Positions 1 through 11,582 of a stretch of 64,000 nucleotides of DNA are shown in pieces. The stretch covers positions 434,001 through 498,000 of the forward strand of contig NZ_BBLW01000002.1 in assembly GCF_000971135.1 (NCBI RefSeq), given 5' to 3'. The position numbers and the translations under genes were made by a program. The DNA comes from Demequina phytophila (GTDB lineage Bacteria > Actinomycetota > Actinomycetes > Actinomycetales > Demequinaceae). The notes under the pieces are model-generated. The model did not search any database and was not told the origin of the DNA. It worked only from the letters and a program-made list of their open reading frames with translations. Position 1 is the stretch's first letter; each line of letters starts with the position of its first letter.

Positions 1-676
1 GCGCGTGCCGCGAGTACACGCTGGCGCCCTCGACACCCAGGAACACGAACACCATCACCAGCATGGTCGCGCGCACCTGCGCGAACAGCGCCACGTCCGA
101 CGGCCCCGCCATGTTCTCCGCGAACACCTGCGGGTCCACGTAGAACAGCGCGATCACGATGAACACGAGGATGGGCACCAGCTTCGCGAGCGTGACGATC
201 CGGTTGATCGCGGCCGCCTCGCGCACCCCTTGACGCACCAGCAGGTAGAAGCCCCACAGCCCTGCGCTCGAGAGCAGCACCGCCAGCACCGTGTCGCCCT
301 CGCCGAGCGCCGGGAACAGCCCTCCCAGCGTGGACATGATGAGCACCCAGAAGGACACGTTGCCCACGCACGTGGTCGCCCAGTAGCCGAACGCGGAGAA
401 GAACCCCAGGTACTCCCCGAAGCCGGCTTTCGCGTATGCGTAGATGCCGGCGTCGAGGTGAGGCTTGCGGTTCGACAGCGCCTGGAACATCAGCGCGAGC
501 GTGAGGGTGCCGATCCCCGCGATGGTCCACGCGATGAGCGCGCCCGACACGCCGGTCGCCTCCGCGAAGCGGCCCGGCAGGGTGAACACGCCGGCGCCCA
601 CCATGGTGCCCACCACCATCGTGGTCATGGTGAGCAGGGAGAGCTTGACGGGCGCGCGCTCGGCGGTCTCGCTCAT
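1..676 (-). CDS. Amino acid permease, APC superfamily (3' part missing)
   Basis: Reading the minus strand from the ATG at 676 gives an open frame that runs off the left edge, so only about the first 225 residues are present. The protein begins MSETAERAPVKLSLLTMTTM and shows hydrophobic segments from residue 12 onward. These include the glycine-rich first helix of APC transporters (VVGTMVGAGVF, about residues 21-31) and a second segment with DAGIYAYAKAGFGEYLGFFS. That pattern matches the basic amino acid/polyamine antiporter branch (arginine:ornithine or lysine type), which exchanges amino acids across the cytoplasmic membrane. The exact substrate cannot be told. The gene is alone in what is visible; the ZIP-like gene upstream reads in the same direction and is separated from it by a 15-bp inverted repeat. 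Confidence 0.8.
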   Translation of the reverse strand, partial: MSETAERAPVKLSLLTMTTMVVGTMVGAGVFTLPGRFAEATGVSGALIAWTIAGIGTLTLALMFQALSNRKPHLDAGIYAYAKAGFGEYLGFFSAFGYWATTCVGNVSFWVLIMSTLGGLFPALGEGDTVLAVLLSSAGLWGFYLLVRQGVREAAAINRIVTLAKLVPILVFIVIALFYVDPQVFAENMAGPSDVALFAQVRATMLVMVFVFLGVEGASVYSRHA

Positions 677-714
677 GCGCCCTCCTCCCGTCCCCTCGAA
701 ACCTAGCAAGTCCA

Positions 715-766
715 GGGACGATGCGCGGGGTGAGGGGTCGCGCGGACGTCGCCCGCGCATCGTCCC
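715..766. repeat. Inverted pair of the CGCATCGTCC element
   Basis: GGGACGATGCGCGGG at 715-729 and its exact reverse complement at 752-766 form a perfect 15-bp inverted repeat with a 22-bp spacer, starting 4 bp beyond the stop of the ZIP-like gene. It could act as a terminator for that gene, but no T-run follows. Both arms are copies of a 10-mer scattered through the native DNA of this window, so it may have another role. Confidence 0.6.
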
Positions 767-770
767 CCCG

Positions 771-1472
771 TCAGGATGCGGCGAGCGTGAGGCCGAAGCC
801 CACCACCGCCCAGATGCCCGCCGCGATCCGTCCCTTCTCGTACGCGAACGGGATCATCGACGTGGTGAGCATGGCGATGAGCGCGCCGGTGGTGAGCGCC
901 GCGAGACGCGCGCCGTTGACGGACCCCACGGCGTCGGCGACGCCGTAGCCGATCGCGGAGGCCGCGCCCGCCGCGACCACCACCGAACCCCACAGCAGCA
1001 GCTGCTTGCGGGCGGGCCAGCCGCTCGTCCGCATGTCCGCCGCGGGCGGCAGGGCCTGCGGGATGTTCGACACCCACACCGATACCGCGAGCGCGGGGCT
1101 CACCAGCCCGGCGACCATCTGGATGCCGAAGATGAGCGACTCGGGCAGCGCGTCCACGATGTTGCCCACCACGATCCCCATGGCTCCCGAGGACCCGAAG
1201 CGGCGCTCCACGAGCGTGTCCGCGATGACGTAGACGAACCCGCCGACCAGCAGCCAGATGCCGATCTCGCGGTTGCCGAGCGACGCCTGCGCCTCGGGGA
1301 CCAGCTGGAACGCAGCGGCGGCGATCAGGGCGCCGGCACCGAGCCCGGCGAGCTGGCCGACCGCGCGGTCGGCCAGGGTGAACCGGTAGACCACCAGACC
1401 GGCGAGCAGCAGGGACGACTGCGCCGCCACGCCCACCAGCAGAGCCTCGATCACGTTCTCACGGTAGGGCAT
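771..1472 (-). CDS. ZIP-family metal transporter-like membrane protein
   Basis: A protein of 233 residues beginning MPYRENVIEALLVGVAAQSS, with about seven hydrophobic segments. One segment contains GNIVDALPESLIFGI, which resembles the metal-binding helix of ZIP transporters (usually HN-x-PEG), followed by VSPALAVSVWVSNIPQALPP, also ZIP-like. ZIP proteins move zinc or related divalent metals into the cytoplasm. Here the canonical histidine of the metal helix is replaced (DALPES), so metal transport is an inference from the fold. The ATG at 1472 was preferred over a longer frame because the extra N-terminus is arginine-rich and not hydrophobic. It lies 31 bp downstream of the thioesterase gene in the same direction and may share its transcript. 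Confidence 0.65.
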   Translation of the reverse strand: MPYRENVIEALLVGVAAQSSLLLAGLVVYRFTLADRAVGQLAGLGAGALIAAAAFQLVPEAQASLGNREIGIWLLVGGFVYVIADTLVERRFGSSGAMGIVVGNIVDALPESLIFGIQMVAGLVSPALAVSVWVSNIPQALPPAADMRTSGWPARKQLLLWGSVVVAAGAASAIGYGVADAVGSVNGARLAALTTGALIAMLTTSMIPFAYEKGRIAAGIWAVVGFGLTLAAS

Positions 1473-1503
1473 CCGCGCTGGTGGGGCGCGGGATCGCGGA
1501 GGG

Positions 1504-1977
1504 TCACACCCGTGCGGGTGCGCCCCGCATGACCAGCGGCTCGTCGAGCAGGCCCGCGTACGCCGCACGCTCCGCGTCCGTGAGCGAGCGCGGGCGCTGA
1601 GTCTCGGGGTCCAGGTACACGAGCGTGGTGACCACGCGCGCGTACTCCTCGCCGGTGGTCGCGCGCAGCACGTGGTGGATCTCGCAGCTCGCCCGGCCCA
1701 GGCGTGCCGCCCAGATGTCCACCACGACGGGTGCGGGGGACCACGTGAGCTGGCGCACGTACTCGACCTCGTGGCGGGCCACCACCACGGGCGCGCGGCC
1801 TCCGCGCGTCACCACGCCGCCCGCGTCCGTGCCCGAACCCAGGGCCCCCCGGATGAGCGGGTGGAGCGCTCTGATCCGCACCTCCTCGAGCAGAGTGAGG
1901 TACGCGACGTTGTTCACGTGGCCGTTGGAGTCGATGTCCGCCCACCGCAGCTCCACCGGGACCGTCAGCCGGGGCAT
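1504..1977 (-). CDS. Acyl-CoA thioesterase, hotdog fold
   Basis: A protein of 157 residues with the typical 4-hydroxybenzoyl-CoA thioesterase/YbgC start: VPVELRWADIDSNGHVNNVA, with the Asp (D15) and the HVNN motif expected near the active site. A central helix (LEEVRIRAL) and strands REVEYV-type (RHEVEYVRQL) follow. Such enzymes hydrolyse acyl-CoA to free acid and CoA in the cytoplasm. It lies 22 bp downstream of an acyl-CoA ligase gene on the same strand, so ligase and thioesterase are probably co-transcribed and together set the acyl-CoA pool. The actual acyl substrate is unknown. Confidence 0.85.
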   Translation of the reverse strand: MPRLTVPVELRWADIDSNGHVNNVAYLTLLEEVRIRALHPLIRGALGSGTDAGGVVTRGGRAPVVVARHEVEYVRQLTWSPAPVVVDIWAARLGRASCEIHHVLRATTGEEYARVVTTLVYLDPETQRPRSLTDAERAAYAGLLDEPLVMRGAPARV

Positions 1978-1990
1978 CCGGGCGACCGCC

Positions 1991-1999
1991 GCATCGTCC
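1991..1999. repeat. Single copy of the CGCATCGTCC element between thioesterase and ligase genes
   Basis: The 10-mer CGCATCGTCC (1990-1999) fills most of the 22-bp gap between two co-oriented genes, just before the ligase stop codon. It belongs to the family of copies described in the findings. Confidence 0.6.
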
Positions 2000-3574
2000 C
2001 TAGACGGCGACGGACGCGCGGTCCGCCTCGCGCAGGGAGACCTTGTTGACCTTGCCGGCGGCGTTGCGCGGCAGCGCCTCCACCTGGACCAGCGCCTTGG
2101 GCTGCTTGAAGCGGGCGAGCCGGTCGCCCAGCCAGGCCTGCAGGTCAGCGATGTCGAGCGTCTCGCCCGGCCGCAGCACCACGGCGGCGACAGGCACCTC
2201 GCCCCAGCGGTCGTCGGCGCGGCCGTACACCGCGGCCTCGACGATCGCGGGGTGGGCGAACAGGGCGTTCTCGACCTCGGCGCAGTACACGTTCTCGCCG
2301 CCGGAGATGATCATGTCCTTGAGACGGTCGACCACCCACACGAAGCCGTCGGCGTCCTGACGGACCAGGTCGCCCGAGTGGAACCAGCCGCCCTCGAAGG
2401 CCTGCGCGGTCTCGGCGGGCTTGCGCCAGTAGCCCTTCATGAGGCTCGGGCCCTGGTACACGATCTCGCCCACGGCGCCCGGCTCGACGTCGCGGAGGTC
2501 GGCGTCGACGATCCGGTACTGGACCGTCGCGAGCGGCCTGCCCACGGACCCGAGGTGGTGGATCGCGTCCTCGCCGCGCAGCGCGCACGTGATGGGGGAC
2601 ATCTCGGTCTGACCGAACACGGCGACGTTGAGCGCGTCGGGGAACGTCTCCGCCATGGTGCGCAGCAGCGTGTCCGAGGCGGGTGCGGCGCCCCAGCTGA
2701 TGACGCGGAGCTTGAGGTCTCGCTCGCGGATGCCGGGGACCGCGCAGATGGCCTGCCACTGCTGCGGCACGTTGAACACGATGGTCGCACCCTCGCGCTC
2801 CCACGCGTCGATGATCTCCTCGGGGTTGAACGCGCCCAGCGGGTGAAGCACGGTCGGGATGCCGACGATGAAGTTCGCGCCGATGGATCCGAGGCCCGCG
2901 ATGTGGAACAGCGGGGCCGTGAGGAAGGAGACGTCGGACTCGTCGAAGATGTTGTTGACGCGCAGCACGGTGAGCGACTGCGCGGCCATGTTGAGGTGGT
3001 CGAGCATCGCGCCCTTGGGCTTGCCCGTGGTGCCGGACGTGTACATGATCAGGCACGTCGTGTCCTCGGCCACGTCGGGCGCGGTCCAGTCGCCGACCGG
3101 CTCCGCGAGGAGGTCGGCCATCGCCTCCTGGCCCTCGCCGGCCTCGCCGATGACGATCACCCTCGTGAGGCGGCTCGTGACCTGCTGCGCCGCCGCGACG
3201 AGCGGGGCGAGGGGTTGGTCGACCACCACGATGTCGCCGTCCGCGTCGTCGATGATGTAGGCGAGTTCGGCGGGGGAGAGCCGGATGTTCATGGGCACCG
3301 CGATCGCGCCGAGCCGGTTGATCGCGAACACCGTCTCGATCACCAGCGGGTGGTTGAGGGTGAGCATGAGCACCCGGTCGCCCGCGCGGACGCCTCGGCG
3401 CTGCAGCGCCGCGGCGATGATGTCCATGTGGGTCGCCACGTCGCTCCACGTGGTGACGGTGCCGCGGAACTTGAACGCGGTCGCGTCGGGACGCATCGCG
3501 GCGTGCGTGAGGACCTGGTTCATCCAGTGGTTGCGGCGGACTGCGGTGGGGATGGCGGACGTGGCCTCGCTCAT
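2000..3574 (-). CDS. AMP-dependent acyl-CoA ligase (long/medium-chain fatty acid type)
   Basis: A protein of 524 residues of the adenylate-forming superfamily. It shows the P-loop-like motif YTSGTTGKPKGAML, the A5-type motif FGQTEMSPITC, the A7 motif GWFHSGDLVRQDADGFVWVVDR and the C-terminal lysine motif PRNAAGKVNK. These enzymes activate a carboxylic acid with ATP to an acyl-adenylate, then load it on CoA. The start at 3574 (MSEATSAIPTAV) is favoured because AGAGG lies about nine bases upstream. The gene is divergent from the double TetR regulator. The 171-bp intergenic region contains a GTGAATCG-type operator also found at two other promoters here, which suggests control by that regulator. 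The substrate is likely a fatty or aromatic acid; the motifs do not decide which. Confidence 0.88.
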   Translation of the reverse strand: MSEATSAIPTAVRRNHWMNQVLTHAAMRPDATAFKFRGTVTTWSDVATHMDIIAAALQRRGVRAGDRVLMLTLNHPLVIETVFAINRLGAIAVPMNIRLSPAELAYIIDDADGDIVVVDQPLAPLVAAAQQVTSRLTRVIVIGEAGEGQEAMADLLAEPVGDWTAPDVAEDTTCLIMYTSGTTGKPKGAMLDHLNMAAQSLTVLRVNNIFDESDVSFLTAPLFHIAGLGSIGANFIVGIPTVLHPLGAFNPEEIIDAWEREGATIVFNVPQQWQAICAVPGIRERDLKLRVISWGAAPASDTLLRTMAETFPDALNVAVFGQTEMSPITCALRGEDAIHHLGSVGRPLATVQYRIVDADLRDVEPGAVGEIVYQGPSLMKGYWRKPAETAQAFEGGWFHSGDLVRQDADGFVWVVDRLKDMIISGGENVYCAEVENALFAHPAIVEAAVYGRADDRWGEVPVAAVVLRPGETLDIADLQAWLGDRLARFKQPKALVQVEALPRNAAGKVNKVSLREADRASVAV

Positions 3575-3675
3575 GACATGCACCTCTTTGTAGACGTCGA
3601 GCTGTCCGGGCCGCCGCGCCGTTGCCGCGACCCGCCTTGCGCTGCCGGCCATCGGTGGGGACCAGCTAGCAGCAT

Positions 3676-3691
3676 GTTACTCACGATTCAC
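3676..3691. promoter_or_regulatory. Putative TetR operator (GTGAATCG type) in the ligase/regulator promoter region
   Basis: Read on the minus strand the site is GTGAATCGTGAGTAAC, an imperfect inverted repeat. It matches the sites at 6492-6507 and 12891-12906 in the core TGAATCG. It lies between divergent promoters, where an autoregulating TetR-family repressor would bind. Confidence 0.5.
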
Positions 3692-3745
3692 ATTTCTGCG
3701 CTACCCGCTTCCTGCGCGCGTGTCGCGGGCGTTAGGGTGACCCAC

Positions 3746-4945
3746 GTGAGCGAGACCACCGCGACGGAGCAGGTGCGCAGGCGCCCGCGCGACCGCCGTC
3801 AGGCGATCGAGGCGGCCGCCGCGGTGCTGTTCGCGGAGCGCGGCTACCACCGCGTCGCCATGCAGGACGTGGCCGACCGGGTCGGGATCACCGCCGCCGC
3901 CCTGTATCGCCACTTCGAGAACAAGTACGACCTGTTCCGTGAGGTCGCGCTCGGGCTGGTCGCCGGGCTCGACGCCGCCACCGCTGACGTCCCCTCGATG
4001 ACGGATCCCTCGCCGGTCGCCGCCCGCGAGGCCCTCGACGCGCTGCTCGACGCGATCGCCGGCGCGAGCATCGGCATGCGGGCCACCGGCGGCATCTACC
4101 GCTGGGAGAGCCGGTACCTCCATCCCGACGACCGCCGCGCGGTGCGCGACGCCTTCGCGGCGCTGCGTGCGCGCATCGCCGAGCCGGCTCGGGTGCTGCG
4201 CCCCGAGCTGGACGGCGCCACGTCGGACCTCGCGGCGCTCGCCGCGCTCAGCGCGATCGCCTCGGTCACCACGCACCGCACGGCGATCCCCGTCGCGCCT
4301 TTGCGCACGCTGGTGGACGATGCCGCGGCCAGGGTCCTCGCGCGCGTCGCCCTGGGCGCGCCCGGGCCGGGCGAGGAGCCGGACGCGCCCGCGCTGCCCC
4401 GACGGCGCAAGGATCAGCTCACGCAGGCCGGGATCGCGCTGTTCGCCGAGCGTGGCTATCACGAGGTGCGCCTCGAGGACATCGCCTCCGCGGTGGGGCT
4501 CACCCCCTCGGGCGTGTACCGCCACTTCGGCGGCAAGGCCGACATCCTGCTGACGGCCTGCGCGCGCGCGTCCGCGGCGCTCGACGCGGCCGCCGAGGAG
4601 GCGCTCGGGTGCGACGAGCCGCGTCAGGCGCTCGGGATCCTCGAGGACGCGTACATCCGGTTCGCCGTCGAGGATCGCGACCTCATGGACGTCTACTTCG
4701 CGGACGTGGGCGCGCTCGAGGCGGAGGACCAGCGGCGCCTGCGGCGGGTTCAGCGTGCGCACGTCGACGACTGGGTCGAACTGCTCCTGCGCGTGCGCCC
4801 CGAGCTCGAGCCGCGCGAGGCGAGATGCCTGGTGCACGCAGGCTTCAACGTGGTCGCGGACCTCGCGGTGGCCCTGCGGCACAGCCCCACGCCGGTGGCA
4901 CGCGCATGGATCGCTCCCGTGCTCGAGGCGGTGCTGGGGGTCTAG
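3746..4945 (+). CDS. Double TetR-family transcriptional regulator (two HTH domains in one chain)
   Basis: A chain of 399 residues from the GTG at 3746, about twice the usual TetR length. The first TetR DNA-binding domain spans about residues 15-65 (LFAERGYHRVAMQDVADRVG ... ALYRHFENKYDL). The second spans about 220-270 (LFAERGYHEVRLEDIASAVG ... GVYRHFGGKADIL). Each is followed by a helical ligand-type region. The two halves are alike, which points to an internal duplication and fusion. TetR proteins usually dimerise, so a single chain could form a pseudo-dimer. It is divergent from the acyl-CoA ligase and convergent with an aldehyde dehydrogenase, so it likely responds to an acyl-CoA or related ligand. 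The longer upstream open frame is antisense to the ligase and was rejected. Confidence 0.85.
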   Translation: MSETTATEQVRRRPRDRRQAIEAAAAVLFAERGYHRVAMQDVADRVGITAAALYRHFENKYDLFREVALGLVAGLDAATADVPSMTDPSPVAAREALDALLDAIAGASIGMRATGGIYRWESRYLHPDDRRAVRDAFAALRARIAEPARVLRPELDGATSDLAALAALSAIASVTTHRTAIPVAPLRTLVDDAAARVLARVALGAPGPGEEPDAPALPRRRKDQLTQAGIALFAERGYHEVRLEDIASAVGLTPSGVYRHFGGKADILLTACARASAALDAAAEEALGCDEPRQALGILEDAYIRFAVEDRDLMDVYFADVGALEAEDQRRLRRVQRAHVDDWVELLLRVRPELEPREARCLVHAGFNVVADLAVALRHSPTPVARAWIAPVLEAVLGV

Positions 4946-4955
4946 CGGAGCACCC

Positions 4956-6458
4956 CTACTGCTTCGCGCCCTTCGCCCGTCCGTGCAGCATCGGGATCAT
5001 CCTCGTCGCCGTGTGCAGGTCCTTCTCGGTGCGGTCCATGGTGAGGAGGTTGAGCGCCGCCTTGCGGGTCTGACGCGCGACCGACTTCACCGCGGAGAAC
5101 TCGCGCAGGCCATCGGCGCCGTGGATGCGCCCGAACCCGGACTGCTTGACGCCGCCGAAGGGCAGCGCCGCGACGCCCGCGAATCCCAGGACCGAGTTGA
5201 TCGACACCGCTCCCACCCGCAGCGCGGCCGCCGCACGGTTCGCCGCCGCCTTGTCGCGCGTGAACACTGCGGCCGTGAGGCCGTAGGGCACCGCGTTCGC
5301 GCGGCGTACGGCCTCCTCGAGCGACGCAACCGGATTGATGACCACCAGCGGGCCGAACGTCTCCTCGCGCACCGCCACCGACTCCTCCGACACGCCGGTC
5401 ACCACCACCGGCGCGACCACTCGCCCGCGGATGCTGTCGAGACCGCCCAGCACCGCGGTGCCGCTCTCGAGCGCCGCGGCGACGTGGCGCTGCACCACCT
5501 CGACCTGCGACGGCAAGGTCATGGGTCCGTACTGGGCGTCCTCGCCGGAGGAGCGCAGCCGCTCGGCTCGCTCGACCACCTTCGCGACCAGCGCCTCGTG
5601 GATCTTCTCCACCGCGTACACACGCTCGACGCCCGCGCACGTCTGGCCGGCATTGCCCATCGCGCCGAACACGATGAAGTCCGCCGCGGCGTCCAGGTCC
5701 GCGTCCGCCGCGACCAGCAGCGCGTCGGAGCCGCCGCACTCGGCGACGATCGGGGTGAGGCTCTCCGCCGCCGCGGCCATGACCTTCTTCGCGGTCGCGG
5801 TCGAGCCCGTGAACGCGATCTTGTCCACTCCCGATGTCACCAGCGCGGCGCCCGTGGAGCGGTCGCCCGTCGCGGCCACGAGGACGTCGTGACCCACGGC
5901 CTCCGCCCAGCGATCCGCGATCCACACCGCGGGCCCCGGGGTGAGCTCCGACGGCTTGAACACCACGGCGTTGCCGGCGGCCAGCGCGTAGGAGATCGAG
6001 CCCATCGGCGTATAGAACGGGTAGTTCCACGGGCCGATCACTCCCACCACGCCATACGGCTCGTAGCCGACCGTCGCGTGCTGGTTGTAGTTGACCAGGC
6101 CCGCCTTGACCTTGCGTCGCTTGAGCACGTGCTTGGCGTTCTTCGCCGCCCAGTCGAGGTGGCCGAGCGTGAGCATGACCTCGAGCACCGCGTCGCCGTG
6201 CGGCTTGCCCGTCTCCGCGGCGATGACGTCCGCGAGCTCTCCGGCGCGCAGTGCGATCGCGGACTTCCAGCGCAGTAGATGCGCGCGGCGCTCCTCGAAG
6301 CCCTGTCCGGACCACCATGCGGCGCCGGCGCGGGCGCGGGCGACGATCGCACTCACCGCGGTCGCGCCCGCGACGGGGTAGGAGGCGACGATGCTGCCGT
6401 CGACCGGGTTGTGCGTGGTCACCTGGGTGGCGGGCTGGGTCTGGTCCATGAGCGTCAT
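4956..6458 (-). CDS. NAD(P)-dependent aldehyde dehydrogenase
   Basis: A protein of 500 residues of the aldehyde dehydrogenase superfamily. It shows the GPWNYPFYTPM substrate/cofactor segment, the cofactor-binding turn FTGSTATAKKVM, the general base in ECGGSDALLV, the catalytic cysteine in NAGQTCAGVERVY, and ETFGPLVVI near the C-terminus. It oxidises an aldehyde to the acid in the cytoplasm; succinate-semialdehyde and coniferyl-aldehyde enzymes share this layout. The ATG at 6458 has GGAG nine bases upstream; an ATG at 6449 is possible. Its promoter region holds a GTGAATCG operator and the palindrome before the divergent TetR gene. It may oxidise aldehydes made during alkane, alcohol or hydroxy-acid breakdown. 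Confidence 0.87.
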   Translation of the reverse strand: MTLMDQTQPATQVTTHNPVDGSIVASYPVAGATAVSAIVARARAGAAWWSGQGFEERRAHLLRWKSAIALRAGELADVIAAETGKPHGDAVLEVMLTLGHLDWAAKNAKHVLKRRKVKAGLVNYNQHATVGYEPYGVVGVIGPWNYPFYTPMGSISYALAAGNAVVFKPSELTPGPAVWIADRWAEAVGHDVLVAATGDRSTGAALVTSGVDKIAFTGSTATAKKVMAAAAESLTPIVAECGGSDALLVAADADLDAAADFIVFGAMGNAGQTCAGVERVYAVEKIHEALVAKVVERAERLRSSGEDAQYGPMTLPSQVEVVQRHVAAALESGTAVLGGLDSIRGRVVAPVVVTGVSEESVAVREETFGPLVVINPVASLEEAVRRANAVPYGLTAAVFTRDKAAANRAAAALRVGAVSINSVLGFAGVAALPFGGVKQSGFGRIHGADGLREFSAVKSVARQTRKAALNLLTMDRTEKDLHTATRMIPMLHGRAKGAKQ

Positions 6459-6491
6459 CGCCTGGTCTCCTACTCTCCATTGAGCAGCTAA

Positions 6492-6507
6492 GTGAATCGC
6501 AGTTCAC
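6492..6507. promoter_or_regulatory. Putative operator GTGAA-N6-TTCAC before the aldehyde dehydrogenase
   Basis: GTGAATCGCAGTTCAC is an inverted repeat with 5-bp arms, 34 bp upstream of the aldehyde dehydrogenase start. It shares its TGAATCG core with sites upstream of the ligase/double TetR pair and of the SDR-led operon. Confidence 0.5.
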
Positions 6508-6541
6508 ATGCTAGGACGGGGGGGTTGCGTTCCGCAAGGCA

Positions 6542-6563
6542 GTTTCTAATAGAATTTAGAAAC
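6542..6563. promoter_or_regulatory. Perfect palindromic operator touching the TetR start codon
   Basis: GTTTCTAA (6542-6549), a 6-bp spacer and TTAGAAAC (6556-6563) form a perfect inverted repeat ending one base before the ATG of the TetR gene at 6564. This is typical for autorepression by a TetR dimer. It is AT-rich in an otherwise GC-rich region. Confidence 0.65.
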
Positions 6564-8160
<1,597 letters not shown>

Positions 8161-10350
8161 CTACTCGTAGATCTCGCCCACGGCGGCACGCGCCACCAAA
8201 GAGGCGGGCGGACGGAACCGCTCGCCGTACCGGTCCGCGAGCTCGTGCGCGCGGGCCACGAAGCCCGGAAGGCCGCCGGGGAACTGGTTGACGTACTGCA
8301 GCACCCCGCCGGTCCACGCGGGGAAGCCGATCCCGAAGATCGACCCGATGTTGGCGTCCGCGACGGACGTCAGCACCCCGTGGTCGAGGCAGTCGATGGT
8401 GTCGAGCGCCTCCGCGAACAGCATCCGGTCCTGCAGGTCCTCGAGCGGCATCTCGACCGAGCCCGACGCGTACCTCTCGCGCAGGCCCGGCCAGATTGCC
8501 GTACGGCGCCCGTCCTCGTCGTAGTCGTAGAAGCCCTGGCCGGCCTTGCGCCCGGGACGCCCGGCCTCGTCGACCATCCAGTCCTCGACGGCCTCCGCGG
8601 GGTGCGCGACCCACGCGCGGCTCTCCGCCACCTGGGCGGTGCGCGTCTCCGTGCGGATCTTCTGAGTGAGGGCGAGCGACAGCTCGTCCACCAGCTGCAG
8701 CGGCCCGGCGGGGTAGCCCGCCTGCAGCGCCGCCTGCTCGACCGACGCGGGCTCGACGCCCTCGCCCACGGCCGCGACCGCCTCGTCGATGAAGCGCCCG
8801 ATCACGCGCGACGTGAAGAAGCCCCGCGCATCGTTCACCACGATCGGCGTCTTGCGGATCTGCAGCACGAAGTCGAACACCTTCGCGAGCACCTCGTCCG
8901 ACGTGCGGCGCCCGCGCACGATCTCCACGAGCGGCATCTTGTCGACGGGGGAGAAGAAGTGGATGCCGATGAAGTCGTCCTCCCGGTGCACGCCCTCCGC
9001 AAGCAGCGAGATCGGCAGCGTCGACGTGTTCGACCCGAGCACCGCGCCCGGCAGCACCACGTCCTGGATCTCCTGGAACACGGCCTGCTTGACAGGCACG
9101 GACTCGAACACGGCCTCGATCACGAAGTCGACGCCGCCGAAGTCGCGCGGGTCGCCCGTAGTGGTGATGCGGTCGAGCAGCTGGGCCGAGCGCTCGGGGG
9201 TGGTCTGGCCGCGGCTCAGCGCCTTCTCCTCGAGCCGGCGCCCGTAGTCCTTGCCGCGCTCGGCCGCCTCGACCGAGACGTCCTTGAGGACCACCTCGAT
9301 GCCGGCCTTCGCCGACACGTAGGCGATCGCGGCGCCCATCATGCCCGCGCCGATCACGCCGACGCGCTTCGCCTGGTAGGTCGGGTATCCGAGCGGCCGG
9401 CTTGCGCCCTTGTTGATGCTCTCGAGGTCGAAGAAGAACGCCTTGATCATGTTCTTCGCGACCTGGGTGTGGGTGAGGTGCACCAGGTAGCGGGTCTCGA
9501 TGGACGATGCGGTGGCGAAGTCCACGTAGGCGCCCTCGACCGCGGCGGCCATGGCGGCACGCGGGGCGGGCAGCGGGGCGCCCTTGAGCTGGCGGCGCAG
9601 CATCGCGGGCATGGCGGCGAGGACCGGTGCGAGGCCGGGGGAGGTGGGGGCGCCGCCGGGGATCCGGAAGCCCTTCTCGTCCCACGGCTTCACCGGCGCC
9701 GGGTTGGCCGCGATCCACGCCTTGGCGCGGTCGCGGATCTCCGCGGCGGGCGCGACGTCGTCGATCAGGCCCGCGGCGAGCGCGCCCTCGGCGGTGAACT
9801 TGGTCGCGGGCAGGATCACGTCCGCGAGCGCCTTCTGCAGGCCCAGCATCCGCACCACGCGGGTGACACCGCCGCCGCCGGGCAGCAGGCCCAGCGAGAC
9901 CTCGGGCAGCCCGAAGCGTGCGCCCTTCGCGTCCGACGCCGCGATGCGGTGGTGGGTCGCGAGCGCGACCTCGAGGCCGCCGCCGAGCGCGGTGCCGGTG
10001 AGCGCGGCGACCACGGGGCGCCCGAGCTGCTCGAGGCGGCGCAGCAGCGCTTTGACGTGGTCGATGTGCGCGGTCTCCTCCGCGGCACGCGACGGGTCCG
10101 CCGCGCGCAGCAGGTTGAGGTCGCCGCCGGCGAACCAGCTCTTCTTCGCGGACGCCAGGATCACGCCGGTGACCTGATCGCGCTCGGCCTCGAGCCGCTC
10201 CACGGTGACCTCGAGCGCGGACACGAAGTGCGCGTTCATGGTGTTGACCGCACTGTCCGGGTCGTCCATGGTGATGGTCACGACGCCGTCGGCGTCCTGC
10301 TCCCAGGCGTAGCCGCGTGCCAGCTCCGCCGTCTCCTCGATGACGCTCAT
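8161..10350 (-). CDS. FadB/FadJ-like enoyl-CoA hydratase/3-hydroxyacyl-CoA dehydrogenase
   Basis: A protein of 729 residues with a crotonase domain in the first third. Its oxyanion-hole segment is GTALGGGLEVALATHHRIA and its glutamate segment is GLPEVSLGLLPGGGG. A Rossmann dehydrogenase domain follows (VGVIGAGMMGAAIAYVS, then GIHFFSPVDKMPLVEIVRG with the catalytic histidine) and then the C-terminal 3-hydroxyacyl-CoA dehydrogenase domains. It hydrates trans-2-enoyl-CoA and oxidises the 3-hydroxy product with NAD+. The ATG at 10350 has AGGGG upstream; a TTG six bases earlier is less likely. It sits 12 bp after the thiolase gene, forming the usual two-subunit beta-oxidation complex pair. Confidence 0.93.
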   Translation of the reverse strand: MSVIEETAELARGYAWEQDADGVVTITMDDPDSAVNTMNAHFVSALEVTVERLEAERDQVTGVILASAKKSWFAGGDLNLLRAADPSRAAEETAHIDHVKALLRRLEQLGRPVVAALTGTALGGGLEVALATHHRIAASDAKGARFGLPEVSLGLLPGGGGVTRVVRMLGLQKALADVILPATKFTAEGALAAGLIDDVAPAAEIRDRAKAWIAANPAPVKPWDEKGFRIPGGAPTSPGLAPVLAAMPAMLRRQLKGAPLPAPRAAMAAAVEGAYVDFATASSIETRYLVHLTHTQVAKNMIKAFFFDLESINKGASRPLGYPTYQAKRVGVIGAGMMGAAIAYVSAKAGIEVVLKDVSVEAAERGKDYGRRLEEKALSRGQTTPERSAQLLDRITTTGDPRDFGGVDFVIEAVFESVPVKQAVFQEIQDVVLPGAVLGSNTSTLPISLLAEGVHREDDFIGIHFFSPVDKMPLVEIVRGRRTSDEVLAKVFDFVLQIRKTPIVVNDARGFFTSRVIGRFIDEAVAAVGEGVEPASVEQAALQAGYPAGPLQLVDELSLALTQKIRTETRTAQVAESRAWVAHPAEAVEDWMVDEAGRPGRKAGQGFYDYDEDGRRTAIWPGLRERYASGSVEMPLEDLQDRMLFAEALDTIDCLDHGVLTSVADANIGSIFGIGFPAWTGGVLQYVNQFPGGLPGFVARAHELADRYGERFRPPASLVARAAVGEIYE

Positions 10351-10362
10351 GCTCAACCCCTC

Positions 10363-11571
<1,209 letters not shown>

Positions 11572-11582
11572 GGGGTTCTCCT

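Noticed and set aside
1625-3745. Upstream extension of the double TetR gene across the ligase region
   Set aside because: It is antisense to the acyl-CoA ligase; the GTG at 3746 gives a product that begins directly before the first HTH domain.
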